DNA of 64,000 nucleotides, taken from JBCBKL01 sp963922565. Its GTDB lineage: Bacteria; Pseudomonadota; Alphaproteobacteria; Rhodobacterales; Rhodobacteraceae. The notes under the pieces were generated by a model. It searched no databases and was not told where the DNA came from. It worked only from the letters and a program-made list of their open reading frames with translations. This document shows positions 60,923 to 64,000 of this stretch, in pieces. Position numbers and translations under genes: made by a program. Each line of letters opens with the position of its first letter. The stretch's first letter is position 1. The DNA is taken from positions 58,516 to 122,515 of the forward strand of contig CAWUIQ010000003.1 in the NCBI GenBank assembly GCA_963922565.1, given 5' to 3'.

Positions 60923-63900
60923 CCTTGGCATAACAGGCAAGGCGCCCGGATATCGTGTGGTCATCGTGACCCTCGACAGCCACGCGGCTGGGCCTGCCGC
61001 CCGCGCAATGGAGCGGCTGGAAACCGACTATCCCGGCCTCTCAGTCTCGATCCACGCGGCGGCCGAATGGGGTGAGACGCCGGGCACCTTCGAGATGGCA
61101 CGTGAAGCCGTTGAACAGGCCGATCTGATCATAGCGAACCTGCTTTTCCTTGAAGAGCACGTTTCTCGTATTCTTCCTGTCTTGCGTGCGCGCCGCGATC
61201 ACTGTGACGCCTTGGTCGGGATCGTGGCCGACCCCGAGATCGTCAAGCTGACCCGGATGGGCAGTCTCGATATGACCGCCCCACCCTCTGGCGCGGCCAA
61301 ACTGATAAAGCGTCTGCGCGGATCGTCCAAACCATCCTCGAATTCCGGCGAGCGCAAGATGGCGATGCTGCGTCGGTTGCCCAAGATACTCAAATTCGTT
61401 CCCGGAAAGGCTCAGGATCTGCGGGCGTGGTTCCTGACGATGCAATACTGGCTCGGCGGATCGGACGACAATGTCGAGGCGATGTTGCGGTTCTTGCTCA
61501 ATCGCTACGCTCGGGCCGAGAAATGGCAATCTGCACCAGAGGCGGCAGAACCAATCGAGTACCCGGAAGTTGGTCTGTATCACCCGGATCACCCAAACCG
61601 GATCACGACAGACCCATCTGAGTTGCCCAAGACGGCAGATCAGGAGCTGACCGTGGGTATCTTGATGCTGCGGTCTTATGTGCTCAGCTCTGACACGGCT
61701 CACTACGACGCGGTTATCCGTTCGTTCGAGGCTGCCGGGATGCGCGTCTTGCCGGCGTTCGCGGGCGGCCTCGACGCGCGACCGGCGATTGACAGCTATT
61801 TCAAAGGCGAGATTGATGCGCTTGTTTCGTTGACGGGTTTCAGCCTCGTCGGTGGTCCGGCCTACAATGATAACGCATCAGCGATTGAGGTCCTGAAGGA
61901 TCTCGATGTGCCTTACCTTGCCGCTCATGCGCTTGAGTTCCAGTCGCTTGGCCAATGGGCGACCAGCGATGCTGGTTTGGGGCCGATTGAGACCACGATG
62001 TTGGTGGCCCTGCCCGAACTGGACGGCGCGACATGCCCGACGATCTTTGGCGGTCGCCTGTCGGCGTCAGGCTGCCAGGGGTGTGCTCATCAGTGCAAAC
62101 CCGGCGCCGAACCAAAGGCGATGGTGCCGTGCCCCGAGCGGATCGACAGCCTGACGGAAAAGACCCTGCGCCTGGGTCGATTGCGACGGATGCGGAACGC
62201 GCACAAGAAAGTGGGCATCGTTCTTTTTGGGTTCCCACCGAATGCCGGGGCAGTCGGAACGGCCGCCTATCTCAGCGTCTTTGAAAGCCTGCACAACACG
62301 ATGAAGGCGATGCGGGCCGACGGCTATCAGATCGACGTCCCCGAAACGGTGGACGATCTGCGGGCCACTATTTTGGGCGGTAATGCGCAGCAGTACGGGC
62401 AAGAGGCCAACGTCGCGGCGCAAGTTGATGCCGAAACGATCGTGCGCACCACTCCGCCACTCGATGCAATCGAGGCAGCTTGGGGTCCTGCCCCGGGGCG
62501 GGTCCAGTCGGATGGCCGCAATGTCTTTATTCTCGGGCAGCATTTCGGAAACGTCTTTGTCGGCGTCCAACCGGGCTTTGGTTACGAGGGCGACCCGATG
62601 CGCCTGCTCTTTGAAAAGAGCTTTGCGCCGACCCATGCCTTCGTGACCTTCTATCTGTGGCTCAGGAACACGTATCAGGCTGATGTTCTGCTGCATTTCG
62701 GCATGCACGGTGCGTTGGAATTCATGCCGGGCAAGCAGTCCGGTATGGGTGCCCGGGACTGGCCGGACCGTTTGATCGGCGAGATGCCGAACGTCTATCT
62801 ATACGCGGCAAACAATCCGTCAGAGGCGTCGCTTGCCAAGCGCAGATCGGGTGCGGTGACGGTGTCTCATCTCACGCCGCCGCTGGCCACAAGTGGTCTC
62901 TATAAAGGACTTTTGGAGCTCAAGGACAGCCTGCAACGTTGGCGCGGGCTGGAGCCCGATGCGGAAGAGCGCACCGGGCTAGAAGCGCTCATTACGGAAC
63001 AGGCCGATGCCGTCGATATGAACGGTGATCCCGATACCCTCTGGCTGCGGCTGCTCGAAACCGAAGACGCGCTTATCCCCGAAGGCCTGCATGTCGTTGG
63101 GCGTCCGATCAGCGAAGAGGCGCGGGCCGAATACCTTGATCTGATGGAATTCGATGACCCGGAAGCACGCGAATGGGTTGAGGCATTGCTGACGCAGGAA
63201 ACCGAGCTGACGGCGCTGATGCGTGCTTTGTCTGGCCACTATACCCCCCCTGTACCCGGCGGTGATTTGCTGCGCTCGACCGACATTCTGCCCACTGGAC
63301 GGAACATTCACGCATTCGATCCGTTTCGCATGCCAACGGAATATGCGTGCCGGGACGGGGCCGCGCAGGCCAAACTGCTTCTTGAAACCCATGACAAACT
63401 GCCCCGTTCCGTCGCGCTGGTTCTTTGGGGTTCTGACAATATCAAATCCGATGGCGGGCCTATCGGGCAGGCCTTGGCGCTAATGGGCTGCAAGCCGCGC
63501 TTTGACTCGTTCGGTCGTCTCTGTGGTGCCGATCTCATACCGCTGTCTGAACTCGGTCGGCCACGGATCGACGTGATCATGACCCTATCCGGTATCTTCC
63601 GCGATCTGTTGCCGCTGCAGACCCGGATGTTGGCCGAAGCTGCCTATGCCTGCGCCACCGCTGATGAGCCGCTTGACCAGAACTTTATTCGCGCACATGC
63701 GCTGGATTACGCGGAAAAGATGAGTGTCGATCTCAAGGCGGCAGCCCTGCGGGTCTTCTCGAATGCTGAAGGGGCCTATGGTTCCAACGTCAATCAACTG
63801 GTCGATTCCGGCGCATTCGGCGACGAAGATGAGCTCGCCGATGCGTATCAGGCCCGCAAGTCATTCGCCTATGGTGTCGACGGCAAGGCCGCCGCAAATC

Positions 63901-64000
63901 CCGCCCTTTTGAGACTGGCGCTCGCGGACGTCGAACTGGCCTATCAGAACCTCGAAAGCGTCGAACTCGGGGTCACGACCGTGGATCATTACTTCGACAC
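60912..64000 (+). CDS. bchH: Magnesium chelatase subunit H, 3' end outside the window
   Basis: Porphyrin-binding subunit that inserts Mg into protoporphyrin IX with BchI and BchD, the first committed step of bacteriochlorophyll synthesis. The frame starting at ATG 60912 stays open to the window end for 1029 codons; full-length BchH is near 1200 residues, so roughly 150-170 are missing. Landmarks include VVIVTLDSHAAGPAARAM near the start, FGMHGALEFMPGKQSG near residue 600, and SGIFRDLLPLQTRML near residue 895. The start lies inside the last codons of bchB. Confidence 0.95.
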   Translation, partial: MRDDLGITGKAPGYRVVIVTLDSHAAGPAARAMERLETDYPGLSVSIHAAAEWGETPGTFEMAREAVEQADLIIANLLFLEEHVSRILPVLRARRDHCDALVGIVADPEIVKLTRMGSLDMTAPPSGAAKLIKRLRGSSKPSSNSGERKMAMLRRLPKILKFVPGKAQDLRAWFLTMQYWLGGSDDNVEAMLRFLLNRYARAEKWQSAPEAAEPIEYPEVGLYHPDHPNRITTDPSELPKTADQELTVGILMLRSYVLSSDTAHYDAVIRSFEAAGMRVLPAFAGGLDARPAIDSYFKGEIDALVSLTGFSLVGGPAYNDNASAIEVLKDLDVPYLAAHALEFQSLGQWATSDAGLGPIETTMLVALPELDGATCPTIFGGRLSASGCQGCAHQCKPGAEPKAMVPCPERIDSLTEKTLRLGRLRRMRNAHKKVGIVLFGFPPNAGAVGTAAYLSVFESLHNTMKAMRADGYQIDVPETVDDLRATILGGNAQQYGQEANVAAQVDAETIVRTTPPLDAIEAAWGPAPGRVQSDGRNVFILGQHFGNVFVGVQPGFGYEGDPMRLLFEKSFAPTHAFVTFYLWLRNTYQADVLLHFGMHGALEFMPGKQSGMGARDWPDRLIGEMPNVYLYAANNPSEASLAKRRSGAVTVSHLTPPLATSGLYKGLLELKDSLQRWRGLEPDAEERTGLEALITEQADAVDMNGDPDTLWLRLLETEDALIPEGLHVVGRPISEEARAEYLDLMEFDDPEAREWVEALLTQETELTALMRALSGHYTPPVPGGDLLRSTDILPTGRNIHAFDPFRMPTEYACRDGAAQAKLLLETHDKLPRSVALVLWGSDNIKSDGGPIGQALALMGCKPRFDSFGRLCGADLIPLSELGRPRIDVIMTLSGIFRDLLPLQTRMLAEAAYACATADEPLDQNFIRAHALDYAEKMSVDLKAAALRVFSNAEGAYGSNVNQLVDSGAFGDEDELADAYQARKSFAYGVDGKAAANPALLRLALADVELAYQNLESVELGVTTVDHYFD

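Overview
The window looks like chromosomal DNA of an aerobic anoxygenic phototroph of the Rhodobacteraceae (Roseobacter-like alphaproteobacterium). The evidence is the bacteriochlorophyll genes bchF-bchN-bchB-bchH under an aerR-ppsR pair, the regB/senC/regA redox system, an addAB recombination pair, and the gene order rsmG-parA-parB / mnmG / mnmE / rho / hemJ next to a probable replication origin. Coding density is very high, gene overlaps are common, and many genes start with GTG or TTG. I cannot name the species. I found no rRNA, tRNA, IS element, prophage or CRISPR array.

Region 1 (1-19.5 kb) is housekeeping and metabolism: a leftward Hsp33 / CoA-type Nudix / CCA-transferase operon, a second Nudix gene, a response-regulator PP2C phosphatase divergent from a stand-alone Hpt protein, an SDR, ilvA, argG, a sulfotransferase-like gene, msrA, a ribokinase-like kinase, maeB, mutS, grpE-hrcA, and the rph-rdgB-hemW operon.

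Region 2 (19.4-30 kb) is the origin domain. parB, parA, rsmG, mnmG, mnmE, rho and hemJ all read leftward. A 397-bp AT-rich gap with DnaA-box-like sequences follows (26783-27179, probable oriC), and maf, aroE, coaE and dnaQ read rightward from it. Two identical 16-bp parS palindromes lie inside the coding sequences of mnmG (codons 1-6) and rsmG.

Region 3 (30-46.3 kb) holds secB, fxsA, a Tim44-domain protein, mltA, an Smr protein, a lipase-like hydrolase, an hslV / membrane protein / hslU operon, trxA, and a tightly overlapping leftward string tsaE-amgK-murU-addB-addA.

Region 4 (46.3-64 kb) is the photosynthesis and redox control region: a PAS protein resembling rhodobacterial DivL with a perfect CtrA box upstream, regB divergent from senC-regA, then GNAT, HD, GT8 and FkbM genes, ahcY, leftward aerR-ppsR, and rightward bchFNBH (bchH cut by the window end). 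The aerR-bchF intergenic region carries two perfect TGT-N12-ACA PpsR operators, each overlapping a TTGACA -35 element, so PpsR (repressor), AerR (B12-binding antirepressor) and RegBA probably control bacteriochlorophyll synthesis together. ahcY, which clears S-adenosylhomocysteine, sits beside the cluster and may serve methylation steps including BchM.

No clearly undescribed system was found. The most interesting signals are the embedded parS sites and origin, the operator architecture between aerR and bchF, the CtrA box before the DivL-like gene, the membrane gene between hslV and hslU, the absence of hvrA between regA and ahcY, and five convergent gene pairs that share a single YTAG tetranucleotide as both stop codons.
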